From Simonsiella muelleri ATCC 29453 (GTDB lineage: Bacteria; Pseudomonadota; Gammaproteobacteria; Burkholderiales; Neisseriaceae): a stretch of DNA of 64,000 bases. The notes below the pieces were generated by a model, which did no database searches, was not told where the DNA came from, and saw nothing but the letters and a program-made list of their open reading frames with translations. Below, piece after piece: positions 51,834 through 61,538 of the stretch. The position numbers and the translations under genes were made by a program. Numbering within the stretch: position 1 is the stretch's first letter; each line of letters starts with the position of its first letter. Location: the NCBI RefSeq assembly GCF_002951835.1, contig NZ_CP019448.1, positions 1,178,001 to 1,242,000 of the forward strand. Reading direction: 5' to 3'.

Positions 51834-53243
51834 ATGAAATACATCAGCACGCGCGGACAAACCGAACACAAATTATTCAGTGAAGTTTTATTGATGGGAC
51901 TTGCGCCTGATGGCGGTTTGATGCTGCCTGAAAAGTATCCCGTGATTAGTGAAACGATGTTGGCGAATTGGCGAAATTTAAGTTATAAAAATTTAGCTTT
52001 TGAAATCATTAGTTTGTTCGCTACTGATATTCCAGCTGAAGATTTACATGATATTGTGGAACGCACCTATACCGAAGAAGTATTCGGAACGCCCGAAATC
52101 ACGCCTGTTCGCACTTTGAAAGACGGTATCAAAATCCAAGCCTTGTCCAATGGCCCAACACTGGCATTTAAAGACATGGCAATGCAGTTTTTGGGCAATA
52201 TGTTTGAGTATGTATTAAATAAAGAAAACAAACAGTTAAATATTTTAGGCGCAACCAGTGGTGATACAGGTTCGGCGGCTGAATACGCATTGCGTGGCAA
52301 AAAAGGCGTGAACGTGTTTATGCTGTCGCCAGAAGGCAAAATGTCGGCGTTTCAACGTGCTCAAATGTTCAGTTTGCAAGACGAAAATATTGTGAATATT
52401 GCGGTAGAAGGAATGTTTGATGATTGCCAAGATATTGTTAAAGCAGTACAAAATGACCACGCATTCAAAGAAAAATATCATATTGGTACAGTCAATAGCA
52501 TTAACTGGGGACGCATTGTTGCGCAAGTGGTTTACTATTTTGCAGGCTATTTCCGCGCCACTGAAAACAACAGCCAACAAGTGAGTTTTTGCGTGCCAAG
52601 TGGTAATTTTGGTAATGTGTGCGCGGGGCATATCGCCAAACAAATGGGTTTGCCAATCAATCGCTTAATTGTCGCTACCAATGAAAATGACGTATTAGAC
52701 CAATTTTTTAAAACAGGCGAATACCGTCCGCGCAGTACCGAGCATACTTATGTAACGTCTAGCCCATCAATGGATATTTCCAAAGCATCTAATTTTGAAC
52801 GATTTATTTTTGATTTGATGCAACGCGATGACAATGAAATCCAAGTTTTGTGGGCGGAAGTCGGAACGGGTAAGGGCTTTAATTTGCATTTTATGCTGCC
52901 TGAAATTCGCGAGAAATACGGTTTTGTGTCGGGCAAAAGTACCCATGTCGACCGCTTGACAACCATCAGACAAGTGTATGAATCTGATGGCGAATTGATT
53001 GACCCACACACCGCCGATGGCGTGAAAGTGGCGCGTGAATTGCGCGAAGATGATGAAATCATCATTTGTTTGGAAACCGCGTTAGCAGCCAAATTTGATG
53101 CAACCATTCATGAAGCAGTCGGTGAAGTGGTGATTCCACGTCCCACCAAATTAGATGGTTTGGAAGATTTGCCACAACGCGTGCAAGTCGTGCCAAATAA
53201 TGCGGAAATTGTGAAAGATTTGATTCGCGAAAAATTGGATTAA
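51834..53243 (+). CDS. thrC: threonine synthase
   Basis: PLP enzyme converting O-phosphohomoserine to threonine. The 469 residues begin MKYISTRGQTEHKLFSE; the PLP lysine is in LAFKDMAMQFLG, with the LGATSGDTGSAAE loop and the VPSGNFGN phosphate loop. The start has AGGA 8 bases upstream; an ATG two codons earlier does not. Length fits the longer proteobacterial class. A Correia-like element follows. Confidence 0.96.
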   Translation: MKYISTRGQTEHKLFSEVLLMGLAPDGGLMLPEKYPVISETMLANWRNLSYKNLAFEIISLFATDIPAEDLHDIVERTYTEEVFGTPEITPVRTLKDGIKIQALSNGPTLAFKDMAMQFLGNMFEYVLNKENKQLNILGATSGDTGSAAEYALRGKKGVNVFMLSPEGKMSAFQRAQMFSLQDENIVNIAVEGMFDDCQDIVKAVQNDHAFKEKYHIGTVNSINWGRIVAQVVYYFAGYFRATENNSQQVSFCVPSGNFGNVCAGHIAKQMGLPINRLIVATNENDVLDQFFKTGEYRPRSTEHTYVTSSPSMDISKASNFERFIFDLMQRDDNEIQVLWAEVGTGKGFNLHFMLPEIREKYGFVSGKSTHVDRLTTIRQVYESDGELIDPHTADGVKVARELREDDEIIICLETALAAKFDATIHEAVGEVVIPRPTKLDGLEDLPQRVQVVPNNAEIVKDLIREKLD

Positions 53244-53260
53244 AATGGATTTGCAATAAC

Positions 53261-53365
53261 AATAGTGGATTAAATTCAACAGAATAGGGCGATAATGTTC
53301 GCTGTGTACAAATAATACATAAGAGCATTGAAAATACCATACTGGTTTGAATTTAATTCACTATA
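53261..53365. mobile_element. Correia-like repeat-enclosed element
   Basis: 105 bases with ends ATAGTGGATTAAATTCAA and the inverse of TATAGTGAATTAAATTCAA. The interior has GTACAAATAATAC, as in the neisserial Correia element consensus as I remember it (TATAGTGGATTAAATTT ends, GTACAAATAGTAC inside). It fills the gap between thrC and rsmJ and could act as terminator or RNA-processing site for both. Confidence 0.75.
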
Positions 53366-53377
53366 ATTTATTGATTT

Positions 53378-54112
53378 TTAACTAGGTAAATACACGTCAA
53401 ATCGCGTGGATTTTCCTGTATATTGATAAGCGGGCTTTTGTCCGCACAAATATTCCCCCAAGCGTGGGCGTTTAACCACTAATCGTTTTTTCGCCACTTT
53501 TAAGGCAGCCTGAAAAAGTGCTGCGTCATTATTTTGCATCGATAAACCAATTAATTCATGAAAATACGCCATTTCTTTTTTGACGGCGGCGGATTTTTGG
53601 CGTTCGGGGTACATGGGGTCTAGGTATACCACATCGGGCTTACCGAATTTGGCGGCTTCGGTGTGAAGCAGTTCGGCAGCGTCGCCATAAATTGTGGTGA
53701 TGCGCGACACGATAGCGGCGGTTTCAGGCTGCCTTGTGGCACGTAGCAAACCATCGTTTAATAATGCGAAAACGGCTGGATTTTGTTCAAATAATCTGAT
53801 GGTTAATCCTAAACTAGCCAAGACGAAACTGTCGCGCCCCAAACCGCCAGTTGCGTCCCAAACCACAGGATGCGTGGTATGATTGACGGCTTTGCCAATT
53901 AATTCGCCGCCTCCTTGAATGCGTCTGTGTTGGGCTGTGCCGCTGGTGAAATTGACTTGTACTGTGCCTTTTTCGCCAACTTTGGCAAGCGACAAACCAT
54001 CATCATAAGTCAAGTAAACGCCGTTTTCAGGCAGCCTGAAAGATTGCGCGAAATGATTTAAATGTTCGGGTAATATGGTATTTGGTTTGGTAAATATTAT
54101 CATTTGGTTCAT
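53378..54112 (-). CDS. rsmJ: 16S rRNA (guanine-1516-N2)-methyltransferase
   Basis: SAM-dependent methyltransferase of the small ribosomal subunit. 244 residues with HRRIQGGGELIGKAV, the SAM loop WDATGGLGRDSFVLA and YLDPMYPER, all characteristic of RsmJ. The start chosen is the ATG overlapping the TGA of the upstream methyltransferase gene (ATGA junction); ATGs seven codons upstream or three downstream are alternatives. DNA uptake cores encode FRLPE near the N-terminus. Confidence 0.92.
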   Translation of the reverse strand: MNQMIIFTKPNTILPEHLNHFAQSFRLPENGVYLTYDDGLSLAKVGEKGTVQVNFTSGTAQHRRIQGGGELIGKAVNHTTHPVVWDATGGLGRDSFVLASLGLTIRLFEQNPAVFALLNDGLLRATRQPETAAIVSRITTIYGDAAELLHTEAAKFGKPDVVYLDPMYPERQKSAAVKKEMAYFHELIGLSMQNNDAALFQAALKVAKKRLVVKRPRLGEYLCGQKPAYQYTGKSTRFDVYLPS

Positions 54113-54804
54113 CCATTTCTTGCCCATGCACACGCAGATTCATCAATTGAAAAATGCACGTTTTGTCCTTGTTTGGATAAACGCACGTTTAATACGTCTT
54201 TTCGCAAAATCAAAGCATAAACTGCTGCGATGTGTGGCAGCCAGCGATTACCGGCTTGTTCCAAAAATCTTAAATTTTCAATCCATTTACGCGAACGAAT
54301 AGGGGGCAGATAATTTAAAAATTGTCCTTGTTCTATTTGCCAATGATGTTTAGCGCACCACATTTTCAAATCATGTAAATGCAATGCGTGGCGCACATCG
54401 GGTACTTCATGTCGCCAATCCAGTCGCCACAATGAATACGGATTGAATCCTGTTAAAATGAGTCGTCCATGGGGTTGTAAAATATGTTCAATTTGGGTCA
54501 ACACCAGTTGCCAATGTTGTCCAACGCAATCCAATTCATGACACACCACAACCACATCAAATGACTGTGCCACCCAAGGCAAAGCCAAAGAATTCGCTAA
54601 TACATCAGCAGGTAATGATTCATTTTGTCGAATCCACGTGCATTTTTCAGGCAGCCTGAAAGTGCCCAAATCCATGCCCATACTTAAAATATTTTCAGGC
54701 AGCATGGTATTTAGGTATTTTTGTACAAAATGATGTTCTTGCAAACACACATCGTGTCCCAAAAAATGATTTGTCCACCAAGTCTGTAAAAATTGCCGAT
54801 TCAC
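54109..54804 (-). CDS. class I SAM-dependent methyltransferase (YafS-like)
   Basis: A 231-residue methyltransferase without an obvious substrate. FDVVVVCHELD is the acceptor loop, LQPHGRLILTGFNPYSLWRLDW resembles E. coli YafS; the glycine-rich SAM loop (MGMDLGTF) is degenerate. DNA uptake cores encode FRLPEK and LPEN. It overlaps rsmJ by 4 bases. The divergent gene is mltD, as YafS also lies near the murein hydrolase gene mltD in E. coli. Confidence 0.78.
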   Translation of the reverse strand: MNRQFLQTWWTNHFLGHDVCLQEHHFVQKYLNTMLPENILSMGMDLGTFRLPEKCTWIRQNESLPADVLANSLALPWVAQSFDVVVVCHELDCVGQHWQLVLTQIEHILQPHGRLILTGFNPYSLWRLDWRHEVPDVRHALHLHDLKMWCAKHHWQIEQGQFLNYLPPIRSRKWIENLRFLEQAGNRWLPHIAAVYALILRKDVLNVRLSKQGQNVHFSIDESACAWARNG

Positions 54805-54908
54805 GCGTTCACTCCCAAAATTGTCTCATCTGGTACACAAATTGCTAAAGATTTGGCATAAATTAGTTTAAAAATGCCAGTTTGCGGTCATTTTACCGTA
54901 TTATTCAA

Positions 54909-54937
54909 TTGACATATAAACTATAAAACTTTACGAT
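54909..54937 (+). promoter_or_regulatory. sigma-70 promoter of mltD
   Basis: Consensus TTGACA (54909-54914), 17 bases, TACGAT (54932-54937). Confidence 0.55.
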
Positions 54938-54983
54938 AATGATATCCTTAAAACTCCGTTGCTTTATGCAAAATTTTTACACT

Positions 54984-57323
54984 ATGAAAACATTCAAGTC
55001 TCTAGCGATTGCCGTGAGCGGTTTATGCGTTTTACCGACCGCAGTACAAGCCAAAAATATAGCTACTAATGAAGTTGGTATGGCAATGATGCGTCTAAAC
55101 GCGTCTGCAGTGAGTGATGAAGTCAAATATGCCCAAACAGCATCTTCCAATAAAAAAAGTTATGGGGGAAGCGTGTGGAATCATCTGCGTAACGATTTTC
55201 GCATGGCAGAAGTAAATAGCAATTTGGTGCGTAGCCATGAGTACAAATTTGCCACCAACAGCGCGTACTTTAATCGCACATTGAATCGCAGTAAACCTTA
55301 TATGTATCATATTGTGCAAGAAGTGAAAAAACGCGGAATGCCGGCCGAGATTGCTTTATTGCCTTTTATTGAAAGTGCGTATGTAATTAAAGCCAGTTCA
55401 CATGTTGGTGCATCGGGTTTGTGGCAATTTATGCCGGCGACAGGTCGCCATTATGGTTTGGAGCAAACGCCATTATATGATGGTCGCCATGATGTGTATG
55501 CTGCTACTGATGCGGCATTGAATTATTTACAATATTTACATGGTTTGTTTGGTGATTGGTCATTGGCTTTGGCTGCTTATAACTGGGGCGAAGGGAATGT
55601 AACGCGTGCGGTTCGCCGCGCTCAAGCATCAGGCATTGCACCGACTTACGAAAATTTGAAAATGCCAGCAGAAACACGCAATTATGTACCGAAATTATTG
55701 GCGGTGCGTAATTTGGTGCGTAACCCACAGGCATATGGTTTGAGTTTGCCTGAAATTGAAAATACGCCTTATTTTAAAGCAGTTACCGTTAATAATCCTG
55801 TTGACATTATGGCAGCTGCTCATTTAGCAAATATTTCAGAGAGCGAATTTTTGGCATTGAATCCAGCGTTCAAAACGCCTGTTTTCATTCCTAAAAATGG
55901 TCGGAAAATGCTTTTGCCTGTTGCTGCTGCCAAAACATTTGAAACCAATTATAAAGAAAACAATACTAAATCATTGTTATCTTGGGACGTGTTTACGCCA
56001 AGCTATAATATGCCAATCTCTGAAGTGGCAGCGAAAACAGGTACTGATGTGAATGAATTGCGCCGTTTAAATGGTTTGAATGGCAATCAAATTTCGGCAG
56101 GGCGCAGCGTATTGGTGGCGAAAAATGGTAAAGCCACACAAGCATTATCTGTGAATTTCCAATCCGCGGATAAAGACAATACCCCAGATACGTTTGTTGA
56201 GAAAAAACAGCCAGTTATTACTAATTTTGTTGCCAAAACAGAAGTGGAGTCGGCGCATCATGATAAATCCGCCATTTTGGCTGCACGAATCATGGCAAGC
56301 AATAATTTAGTAATTGATACAGCAGATAATATTGCTTCTGCTCCAGTTTCTGTTGCAACTGCGCCAGCAGTGCCGAAATTGGCGACATCACGCGATTTTG
56401 TTGCACAACAAAAAATGCCAACTACTGATTTTACAGCATTGACAAAAGCGGCTGCCAATAATTTGGTAGTTAATGATGCCAATCCAGTAGTTGAAAACAC
56501 AACCACCCCAGTGGTAACACCTGCCAGCGATATGATAGCTCAAAATAATCAAGCCATTATTAGTGCAGAGGAATTGGCCAAAATTGATAATGAAATTCAG
56601 CAAAATGCAGCAAACAATATCAATTTTGTAGCCGCTAATCCAACCAATAAAGCTGTATTGCTGCCTGAAGAAATGGACTTGGTTTCTCAGCAAAAAACGG
56701 TCGTGGCAACTGCTGCACCCAAAAACGTAGCGACTACTGATCCTTTGTTAGCGTTGGCAAATGAAAAAGCCAATGCACTTAGAGAGGCTCGTGCAGTGGC
56801 AGCACGCGCGAAACGTGAAGCAGAACGCGCTAAAGCAGCCGCTCGCATTGCTGAAGCCAAAGAAGTTAAACGCAAAGCACAAGAACAAGCACGTGCTGAA
56901 AAATTGAAGCAAGCCAATGAATTAGCTGCTTTACGTCGTGCGCGCGAAGCAGGTGAGCCGATTACCACTGCTATTCGTGAGCAACAGGTCGCAGCAGCTG
57001 CAACCACGCATCGTGTGAAAGAGGGCGATACCTTATTCAATATCGCCCAGCGTTACAATTTAAATGTGGTGGATTTGGTTAATGCCAATAATTTGCGTGG
57101 CAACAGCATTCGTGTTGGACAGGTATTGAAAGTAACGGGTTCTAAATCCGTCAATCCACCGCGTAACCCGATGACCAAAGTGTCTGGCAGAACATCTGCT
57201 GTGATGGGTTTGAGTCGTGAGGTAACGGTTTCTAGCGTGCCATTTGATTCACGTAATCAAAAAAATACACGTAAACCAACAACTTCTAAAACCAAAATCA
57301 ATACGAAGTTAATGCCAAGTTAA
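54984..57323 (+). CDS. mltD: membrane-bound lytic murein transglycosylase D with LysM
   Basis: Periplasmic muramidase that cleaves glycan strands with 1,6-anhydro ends. From MKTFKSLAIA the protein has 779 residues: signal peptide ending VQA, the goose-lysozyme-like SLT domain (about 100-260) with catalytic Glu in LPFIESAYV and GASGLWQFMPATGR, and one C-terminal LysM (HRVKEGDTLFNIAQRYN, about 676-720). A second, weaker LysM may lie at about 345-385 (MPISEVAAKTGTDVNEL). A long Ala/Asn/Val-rich linker and an Arg/Ala/Glu coiled stretch separate them. Unlike E. coli MltD no lipobox is seen, so it is probably soluble or peptidoglycan-bound. Confidence 0.9.
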   Translation: MKTFKSLAIAVSGLCVLPTAVQAKNIATNEVGMAMMRLNASAVSDEVKYAQTASSNKKSYGGSVWNHLRNDFRMAEVNSNLVRSHEYKFATNSAYFNRTLNRSKPYMYHIVQEVKKRGMPAEIALLPFIESAYVIKASSHVGASGLWQFMPATGRHYGLEQTPLYDGRHDVYAATDAALNYLQYLHGLFGDWSLALAAYNWGEGNVTRAVRRAQASGIAPTYENLKMPAETRNYVPKLLAVRNLVRNPQAYGLSLPEIENTPYFKAVTVNNPVDIMAAAHLANISESEFLALNPAFKTPVFIPKNGRKMLLPVAAAKTFETNYKENNTKSLLSWDVFTPSYNMPISEVAAKTGTDVNELRRLNGLNGNQISAGRSVLVAKNGKATQALSVNFQSADKDNTPDTFVEKKQPVITNFVAKTEVESAHHDKSAILAARIMASNNLVIDTADNIASAPVSVATAPAVPKLATSRDFVAQQKMPTTDFTALTKAAANNLVVNDANPVVENTTTPVVTPASDMIAQNNQAIISAEELAKIDNEIQQNAANNINFVAANPTNKAVLLPEEMDLVSQQKTVVATAAPKNVATTDPLLALANEKANALREARAVAARAKREAERAKAAARIAEAKEVKRKAQEQARAEKLKQANELAALRRAREAGEPITTAIREQQVAAAATTHRVKEGDTLFNIAQRYNLNVVDLVNANNLRGNSIRVGQVLKVTGSKSVNPPRNPMTKVSGRTSAVMGLSREVTVSSVPFDSRNQKNTRKPTTSKTKINTKLMPS

Positions 57324-57351
57324 TAATGGTTTTTTTGAATAATATAAGCAT

Positions 57352-57396
57352 AGGCAGCCTGAAAATCAGTTGATTTGTTTTCAGGCTGCCTTTTTT
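57352..57396 (+). terminator. terminator of mltD
   Basis: Inverted pair of DNA uptake sequences (57352-57365 and 57377-57390) with T6. Confidence 0.9.
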
Positions 57397-57407
57397 GGAG
57401 AAAAAAC

Positions 57408-57650
57408 ATGAGAATTTTAGGGTTTGTATTGGGTTCTGTGATTTGGTTTTGGGTAGTATACTCGCTGACTATGGCACTGGCACAAGCCATCAAAACAGGT
57501 ATTGCCTCGAATTCTATTAAAAAATATGTTTATCATCAACAACCTATTAAGTTTTTATTGACTGTATTGGTTCAATTTATTTTTTGGTTGGGCATGGTGG
57601 GTTGGTGGCTAAATGGTGTGTGGAATTTGTTGATAAAATTAGCAGATTGA
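57408..57650 (+). CDS. small two-helix membrane protein
   Basis: 80 residues with hydrophobic segments at about 3-22 and 45-70 and a Lys-rich loop between (KKYVYHQQPIK). No family recognised. GGAG lies 9 bases before the ATG, overlapping the end of the preceding terminator. Translation looks real from the ribosome site and composition. Confidence 0.6.
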   Translation: MRILGFVLGSVIWFWVVYSLTMALAQAIKTGIASNSIKKYVYHQQPIKFLLTVLVQFIFWLGMVGWWLNGVWNLLIKLAD

Positions 57651-57745
57651 TTATTGTGCCAATTTTATTTTTTCGTTACGATTTTATTTTGTTGAATGAT
57701 TTATTCAGGCTGCCTGAAAAATCAATATGACCATTGGAGTGATTA

Positions 57746-58078
57746 ATGTCTCGTTTTCAAAATGCCCGTTTGACCGCTATACGCCACATTGAATCAGAAA
57801 ATAAACTGATTTTAAGTTTTGCGAATTTGCCAGATTATGAAATGAATAGTGTGGTGGATTTTTCGTTGTCTGGATTTTTTCCGCACAATATTTTATTTGA
57901 TTTATATGAATATTCGCTTGCCACGCTGCCTGCGCGATTGGCAGCAGAGTTTCCCGTTTTGTCGTATTATTTGCACAGTGGCGAAGATTGGCAGATTTTC
58001 TATTTATCGCCACAAGTGGGTTTAGGGGGAATTGTGGTTTGTGCCACGCTGGGCGAACTGCCCGAGACGGAAATTTAG
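57746..58078 (+). CDS. hypothetical protein
   Basis: 110 residues, acidic and soluble, with LTAIRHIESENKLILSF and YYLHSGEDWQIFYLSPQ as most distinctive parts. I do not recognise the family. GGAG precedes the ATG by about 7 bases. It ends 6 bases before the convergent yfaE stop, with the uptake sequence at about 58090 inside that gene. Confidence 0.6.
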   Translation: MSRFQNARLTAIRHIESENKLILSFANLPDYEMNSVVDFSLSGFFPHNILFDLYEYSLATLPARLAAEFPVLSYYLHSGEDWQIFYLSPQVGLGGIVVCATLGELPETEI

Positions 58079-58084
58079 GCACTG

Positions 58085-58351
58085 CTAATTTTCAGGCTGC
58101 CTGAAGCGACATTTGATGTGTAAGTCCGTTTGTGCTTGACAACAACATGGCAAAATTTCATCAGGTTGCAAAAATGCCATCGGCAATTGTGCATAAGATA
58201 CGCAGCCTGAAAGCAATTTGATGCGACACGACCCACAATAACCATTGCGACATTGATATTCTACAGCATATCCTAATTTTTCTAGTGTTTCCAATAAATT
58301 AGAGTGTTCGGGCAAATTAAATTTACCTTCATCGGTGGTAATGGTGGTCAT
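58085..58351 (-). CDS. yfaE: 2Fe-2S ferredoxin YfaE, RNR maintenance
   Basis: Ferredoxin that re-reduces the di-iron centre of the class Ia ribonucleotide reductase small subunit. 88 residues with the cluster motif CRNGYCGSC and a fourth Cys in PCCCQAQ. It follows nrdB by 35 bases on the same strand, as in E. coli. The C-terminus FRQPEN is read from a DNA uptake sequence. Confidence 0.92.
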   Translation of the reverse strand: MTTITTDEGKFNLPEHSNLLETLEKLGYAVEYQCRNGYCGSCRIKLLSGCVSYAQLPMAFLQPDEILPCCCQAQTDLHIKCRFRQPEN

Positions 58352-58386
58352 TTTCAGGCTGCCTAATTAGAGTAGGGGGAAAAGTT

Positions 58387-59520
58387 TTATAATTCAAAAT
58401 CTTCCAAATCGGCGGCACGTACTTCCGCATCAATTTGTCCAATCAAATATGATGAAATTTCCACTTCTTGCGGTGCAACCTGCACATTATCAGATGACAA
58501 CCACGCGTTAATCCATGGAATCGGATTTTGTAATGCTTTGGGAAAAGCTTGTGGCAACCCAACAGCGGACATTCGTAAATTTGTAATATATTCAACATAT
58601 TGACCCAAAATATCTTTATTGAGACCAATCATAGAACCGTCTTTGAACAAATATGCAGCCCATTCTTTTTCTTGCGCGGCAGCTTTTTTGAATAATGCCA
58701 CGCATTCATCGTGCAATTCAGCGGCAATTTCGGCCATTTCGGGGTCATCTGTACCATTTCGCATCAGATTCAGCATGTGTTGTGTGCTGGTCAAATGCAG
58801 TGCTTCATCACGCGCAATCAGTTTGATGATTTTGGCATTGCCCTCCATCAATTCGCGTTCGGCAAACGCAAAACTGCACGCAAACGAAACATAAAACCGA
58901 ATGGCCTCCAGCACATTCACGCACATCAAACACAGATACAGTTTCTTTTTTAACTCGCGCAGTGAAATGGTTATTTCTTTATTATTGATGAGGTGTTTTC
59001 CTTCACCTAACAGATTGAAATATTGGGTATATTCAATTAAATCATTGTAATAACACGCGATGTCTTCGGCACGTGCAATGATGTATTCATTTTGCACAAT
59101 GTCATCAAAGACCACCGATGGGTCATTGACAATATTGCGGATAATGTGCGTATAGCTGCGTGAATGAATGGTTTCAAAAAACGCCCACGTTTCAATCCAC
59201 GTTTCCAATTCAGGAATAGACACCAATGGCAACAACGCCACATTTGGGCTGCGTCCTTGAATGCTATCCAACAGAGTTTGATACTTTAAGTTACTGATAA
59301 ATATGTGTTTTTCGTGTTCTGGTAATTTGGCGTAATCCATGCGGTCGCGTGATAAATCCACTTCCTCAGGTCGCCAAAAGAATGAAATTTGCTTTTCAAT
59401 TAATTTTTCAAACACTTCATATTTTTGTTGGTCGTAACGCGCCACGTTCACAGGCTGCCCAAAAAACATGGGTTCAACTAAGGGATTATTTGGATTTTTG
59501 CTGAACGTACTGTATTGCAT
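58387..59520 (-). CDS. nrdB: ribonucleotide reductase class Ia, beta subunit
   Basis: Radical-generating subunit of the enzyme that makes deoxyribonucleotides. 377 residues from MQYSTFSKN, nearly identical in layout to E. coli NrdB: EPMFFGQPVNVARYDQQKY, FFWRPEEVDLSRD, the iron and Tyr-radical region FFETIHSRSYTHI, and the second Glu/His set in ARDEALHLTSTQH. An ATG seven codons upstream is possible. nrdA, which usually precedes nrdB, is not in the window. Confidence 0.96.
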   Translation of the reverse strand: MQYSTFSKNPNNPLVEPMFFGQPVNVARYDQQKYEVFEKLIEKQISFFWRPEEVDLSRDRMDYAKLPEHEKHIFISNLKYQTLLDSIQGRSPNVALLPLVSIPELETWIETWAFFETIHSRSYTHIIRNIVNDPSVVFDDIVQNEYIIARAEDIACYYNDLIEYTQYFNLLGEGKHLINNKEITISLRELKKKLYLCLMCVNVLEAIRFYVSFACSFAFAERELMEGNAKIIKLIARDEALHLTSTQHMLNLMRNGTDDPEMAEIAAELHDECVALFKKAAAQEKEWAAYLFKDGSMIGLNKDILGQYVEYITNLRMSAVGLPQAFPKALQNPIPWINAWLSSDNVQVAPQEVEISSYLIGQIDAEVRAADLEDFEL

Positions 59521-59643
59521 TTGCAAGTGTTCACAAGGCATGATGGGATTCTTTCACATTTTGAAATATTTTTAACAGGGCGAATTTTAACGCAAAATGC
59601 GAATTCAGGCAGCCCAAAGAATCATTTACTAAATAAAATAAAC

Positions 59644-59700
59644 AGCCAAATAAAAATAAAACAATTTAATATCAATACGTTTTATTTTATTTGGCTTTTA
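59644..59700 (-). terminator. terminator of ppiD
   Basis: AT-rich inverted repeat (59644-59662 and 59679-59696) with T-rich DNA on both outer sides; it lies just after ppiD on the minus strand, before an uptake sequence. Confidence 0.7.
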
Positions 59701-59720
59701 TTAAAAGGCTGCCTGAAAAA

Positions 59721-61538
59721 TTATTCAGTTGCATCGGTTACTTTTTCTGAACCTTGTTCCGTTTTTACGATTTTGCTCAAGTTATCCATAAATGCTTCTG
59801 CCATCGCATTGCGCTCGGTTACAGGCAGCATAATTTGTTTCACGGTGGACAAGGTTTCCACATCAGCTGCCGCCGCTTGTTTCACAGTTTGCACTTCAAT
59901 CAATTGTGGTGCGCCCAAATTATCAATCAAAACGTAAGCAGGTTTTCCATTTTTTGGTATGGTTTTCATGAAGTTAGCATATGCTTCGGGGCTGAAATTA
60001 CCTTGCGCTTGTTCAGGCGAAACTTCTTGGACAGGCGACCAATTCAGAGCAAGCATTTTGCCTGCTTGCAATTCTGCCAAAATTTTCTTGGCTTCATCAG
60101 TCGCCAAACGCGCACTCTCCGAACGCACGAAATCGCCTTTTACGCGTTCTTTTACGGCATCAAATGCTTGAACTGTTTGTTGACGTGTTTGTGTGGCGCG
60201 AACAAACCATGTTGTTCCATCAACGGTAATGGCTTCGGAATTGTGTTTTTTATCAAAGACATCATCACTAAATAATGCATCTACAACGGCATTGGGAATT
60301 TTTGCAGCGGGCGCATTATCACGTGTTAGCCATTCGCTATGTGTTTGAACCGTCAGTCCTAATTTTTCGGCGGCTTTTTTCAGGCTGCCTGAATCATCAA
60401 AAGCAGCTGCGCTCAATTCTTCGCGTAACTTGGTATAAGTTTGTTGTGCTTTTTTCAATTTGGCGGCATCACGCGCTGCGGTGTCATCGCTGGCGGTTGC
60501 GTTACCTAAGTTTTTGGCACGAATGATGTGATAACCGAAATTGCTTTCCACAACGTCGCTCACGCCGCCAGACTCTACGCCAAACGCCGCTTTTTTGAAT
60601 GCGTCATTGACCAAATTGCCTTGTGCGGAAAACTCACCGATTATGCCAGATTTATCTTTACTATCAGAGTCTTGAGAATATTTTTTGGCTAATTCGGCAA
60701 ATTTATCAGGATTGGCTTGTGCTTCTTTGGCAATTTTTTGCGCTTCTTCTTTGGCTTTATCTTTATTGCTGCCAAAAGGAATCAGAATATGTGCAATTTC
60801 ACGCTTATTGGTTGATGAATTTTGGACATCTTGTTGTGCTTGTTTCACTTCTTCATCGCTAACGGTTTCTTTTTCAGCCAGCGTTTGTGGCGAAAAACGC
60901 ACAAATTCAAATTGTACTGCTTGTGGTAGCGTGTAGGATTTTTGGTTAGCATCGTAGAATTTTTTCAATGACGCATCATCTATTTTCACTTTACTTTCAA
61001 ATGCTTGTGGATTAACACCTACATTGCGAATTTTGCGCATTGCCATTGTGCTGTTTAAAAATTGCGCTACTTGGCTATCAGCAACCACGTTGCTGCCCAA
61101 AATTTTGCCAATTGATTCTAATAATAAAGTTTCGCGTTCGCTTTCCAAAAATTGCTGTTCACTCAAGCCATTACTTGCCAAAATTTGTTTGAATAATTCG
61201 GTGCTAAATTTGCCATTGGCATCATGGAAATTTTTATTATTCACAATGCTTTGTTTTAATTCGGTTTCTGAAATACTTAAACCCAATTGTTTCGCGCCTT
61301 CAGTCAAATAAGCACGATTCATTAATTGACGAAACACCGCTTCACGAGTTGCGCCTTGATTGGCACGGACGGCATTATCTAATTGATAACGCGTGATGAT
61401 TTGGTCGCCAATTTTGACAATATATTGATTATTAGAGCCAAAACTGAATTGACTCGCGCCAAATCCAATAAATGAAATACCAATTAATGCCAATAAAACT
61501 TGGGCGGTGGTGCGGTGTTTTTCAATAGATGCAAACAT
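59721..61538 (-). CDS. ppiD: periplasmic peptidyl-prolyl isomerase D
   Basis: Inner-membrane-anchored chaperone at the Sec translocon exit. 605 residues: an N-terminal helix (about 12-32, TTAQVLLALIGISFIGFG), a SurA_N-like chaperone region, and a parvulin domain (about 245-345) with AHILIPF, FAELAKKYSQDSDSKDKSG and FGYHIIRA. The first possible codon is a TTG four codons upstream; the ATG at MFASIEKHR is preferred and typical of PpiD. Monocistronic. Confidence 0.92.
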   Translation of the reverse strand: MFASIEKHRTTAQVLLALIGISFIGFGASQFSFGSNNQYIVKIGDQIITRYQLDNAVRANQGATREAVFRQLMNRAYLTEGAKQLGLSISETELKQSIVNNKNFHDANGKFSTELFKQILASNGLSEQQFLESERETLLLESIGKILGSNVVADSQVAQFLNSTMAMRKIRNVGVNPQAFESKVKIDDASLKKFYDANQKSYTLPQAVQFEFVRFSPQTLAEKETVSDEEVKQAQQDVQNSSTNKREIAHILIPFGSNKDKAKEEAQKIAKEAQANPDKFAELAKKYSQDSDSKDKSGIIGEFSAQGNLVNDAFKKAAFGVESGGVSDVVESNFGYHIIRAKNLGNATASDDTAARDAAKLKKAQQTYTKLREELSAAAFDDSGSLKKAAEKLGLTVQTHSEWLTRDNAPAAKIPNAVVDALFSDDVFDKKHNSEAITVDGTTWFVRATQTRQQTVQAFDAVKERVKGDFVRSESARLATDEAKKILAELQAGKMLALNWSPVQEVSPEQAQGNFSPEAYANFMKTIPKNGKPAYVLIDNLGAPQLIEVQTVKQAAAADVETLSTVKQIMLPVTERNAMAEAFMDNLSKIVKTEQGSEKVTDATE

